Source: Amycolatopsis pittospori (GTDB taxonomy: Bacteria; Actinomycetota; Actinomycetes; Mycobacteriales; Pseudonocardiaceae). From it: a DNA stretch of 64,000 nt. The translations under genes were made by a program, and so were the position numbers. How positions within the stretch are numbered: the first letter of the stretch is position 1; every line of letters starts with the position of its first letter. Below, one piece after another: positions 63,229 through 64,000 of the stretch. Under the pieces are notes generated by a model that ran no database searches, was not told the DNA's origin, and saw nothing but the letters and a program-made list of their open reading frames with translations. The stretch spans positions 41,265 to 105,264 of the forward strand of contig NZ_JACBXD010000022.1 in assembly GCF_013870525.1 (NCBI RefSeq), in the 5' to 3' direction.

Positions 63229-64000
63229 TCAGCAGATCCGCGGCAGGGGGTCGCCGACCAGCAGGTCGCAGATCCGTGTCCCGCCGAACGTGGTGTTCAG
63301 CAGCACCAGCCCGGGCGGGTCGGCTCGGATCCGCCCGATGACCGCGGCCAGCGAGCCGAGCGGATGCGCACGCATCGCCTCCAGCGCGGCGTCCGCCTGG
63401 GCGCCGTCGACGACAACCACGATCCGGCCTTCGCAGGCGATGTAGAGCGGGTCGATCCCTAGAAGCTCTGAAGCGCCGCGCACCTGGTCGACGACCGGTA
63501 TCCGGTCCTCGTCGATCACGACGCCCACGTTCGCTGATTTGGCGACCTCGTTGAGGATCGTCGCGACGCCGCCGCGGGTGGCGTCGCGCATCGCCCGCAC
63601 CCCGGGCGCGGCGTCGAGCAGTGCGGAGACGAGTCCGTGGACGGGGGCTGTGTCGGACTCGAGGTCGGCGTCGATGTCGAGTTCGCCGCGGGCGAGCATG
63701 ATGGTGATGCCGTGGTCGCCGATCGGGCCTGATACGAGGATGGCGTCGCCGGGCTGGATGGTTGCGACGCCGAGTCGTTGTGGGTGGGTGGTTAGGCCGA
63801 TGCCGGCGGTGTTGATGTAGCAGCCGTCGGCTTTTCCGCGTTGGACGACTTTCGTGTCGCCGGTCACGATCGACACTCCGGCGGCTGCGGCGGCGGTCTT
63901 CATGGATTCCACGATCCGGGTCAGGTCGGTGATTGGGAAGCCTTCCTCCAGGATGAAGCCTGCCGTCAGGTACAGCGGTTTCGCGCCGGAGACGGCGAGG
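63229..64000 (-). CDS. hypE: Hydrogenase maturation protein HypE (3' part, runs off the window)
   Basis: The frame is open to the right edge, so only the C-terminal 256 residues are seen. Motifs include LYLTAGFILEEGFPI, VSIVTGDTKVV, ADGCYINTAGIG, MRDATRGGVATILNEVA and the C-terminal PRIC, whose final Cys carries the thiocarboxamide that becomes the cyanide ligand of the [NiFe] site. It belongs to the PurM-like fold family and works with HypF. It is followed by hypA and hypB. Confidence 0.95.
   Translation of the reverse strand, partial: LAVSGAKPLYLTAGFILEEGFPITDLTRIVESMKTAAAAAGVSIVTGDTKVVQRGKADGCYINTAGIGLTTHPQRLGVATIQPGDAILVSGPIGDHGITIMLARGELDIDADLESDTAPVHGLVSALLDAAPGVRAMRDATRGGVATILNEVAKSANVGVVIDEDRIPVVDQVRGASELLGIDPLYIACEGRIVVVVDGAQADAALEAMRAHPLGSLAAVIGRIRADPPGLVLLNTTFGGTRICDLLVGDPLPRIC

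Overview
The window reads as chromosomal DNA of a high-GC actinomycete, most likely a Pseudonocardiaceae member close to Amycolatopsis. This is inferred from about 70% GC, tightly overlapping ATGA/GTGA operons, GTG starts, actinobacterial families (SARP, Rv1733c-like, DUF1918, WS/DGAT, Acg-type nitroreductases) and long perfect hairpins between convergent genes. No tRNA, rRNA, CRISPR array, insertion sequence or phage gene was found.

Left part (1-16 kb). After the tail of a membrane protein, an uncharacterised membrane protein and a large SARP/NB-ARC/TPR regulator comes an aromatic-carotenoid cluster. Seven overlapping minus-strand genes run crtE-crtI-crtB-crtYc-crtYd-crtT-crtU, giving a path from prenyl diphosphate through phytoene, lycopene and beta-carotene to an isorenieratene-type product. 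A divergent gene encodes a MerR/cobalamin-domain regulator (LitR/CarH type). It is followed by a Rieske protein and a second FAD desaturase-like protein.

Central part (16-57 kb). This is a large dormancy/hypoxia/redox-stress island resembling the mycobacterial DosR regulon. It holds a DosS-like GAF histidine kinase and a DosR-like response regulator (tail to tail), five universal stress proteins, one CBS and four CBS-BON proteins, five Acg-type nitroreductases (one without its flavin motif), two Rv1733c-type membrane proteins and two flavodoxins. It also holds two wax-ester/triacylglycerol synthases, DUF1918, DUF4389, SHOCT and PLDc_N proteins, a beta-CASP ribonuclease, a SulP transporter, a second unrelated lycopene cyclase, a GNAT fused to an ADP-forming acyl-CoA synthetase-like protein, a P1B-5 metal ATPase with a hemerythrin tail, PEP synthase with an ABC exporter, and a zinc alcohol dehydrogenase. 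I found 14-bp palindromic sites of the form GGGnCnnnnGnCCC (five exact, others with one mismatch) in front of most operons here. They resemble the mycobacterial DosR box, so the island is probably one regulon under the DosR-like protein at 33704-34381. Two decayed gene remnants show that the stress-protein set has been duplicated and pruned.

Right part (57-64 kb). A serine hydrolase of the beta-lactamase family, a secreted amidase, a small secreted protein, a conserved hypothetical protein that seems to start at CTG, and hypB-hypA-hypE for [NiFe]-hydrogenase maturation, running off the right edge. Hydrogenase maturation beside a hypoxia regulon fits survival on trace H2 during non-growth, but no hydrogenase structural gene is in view.
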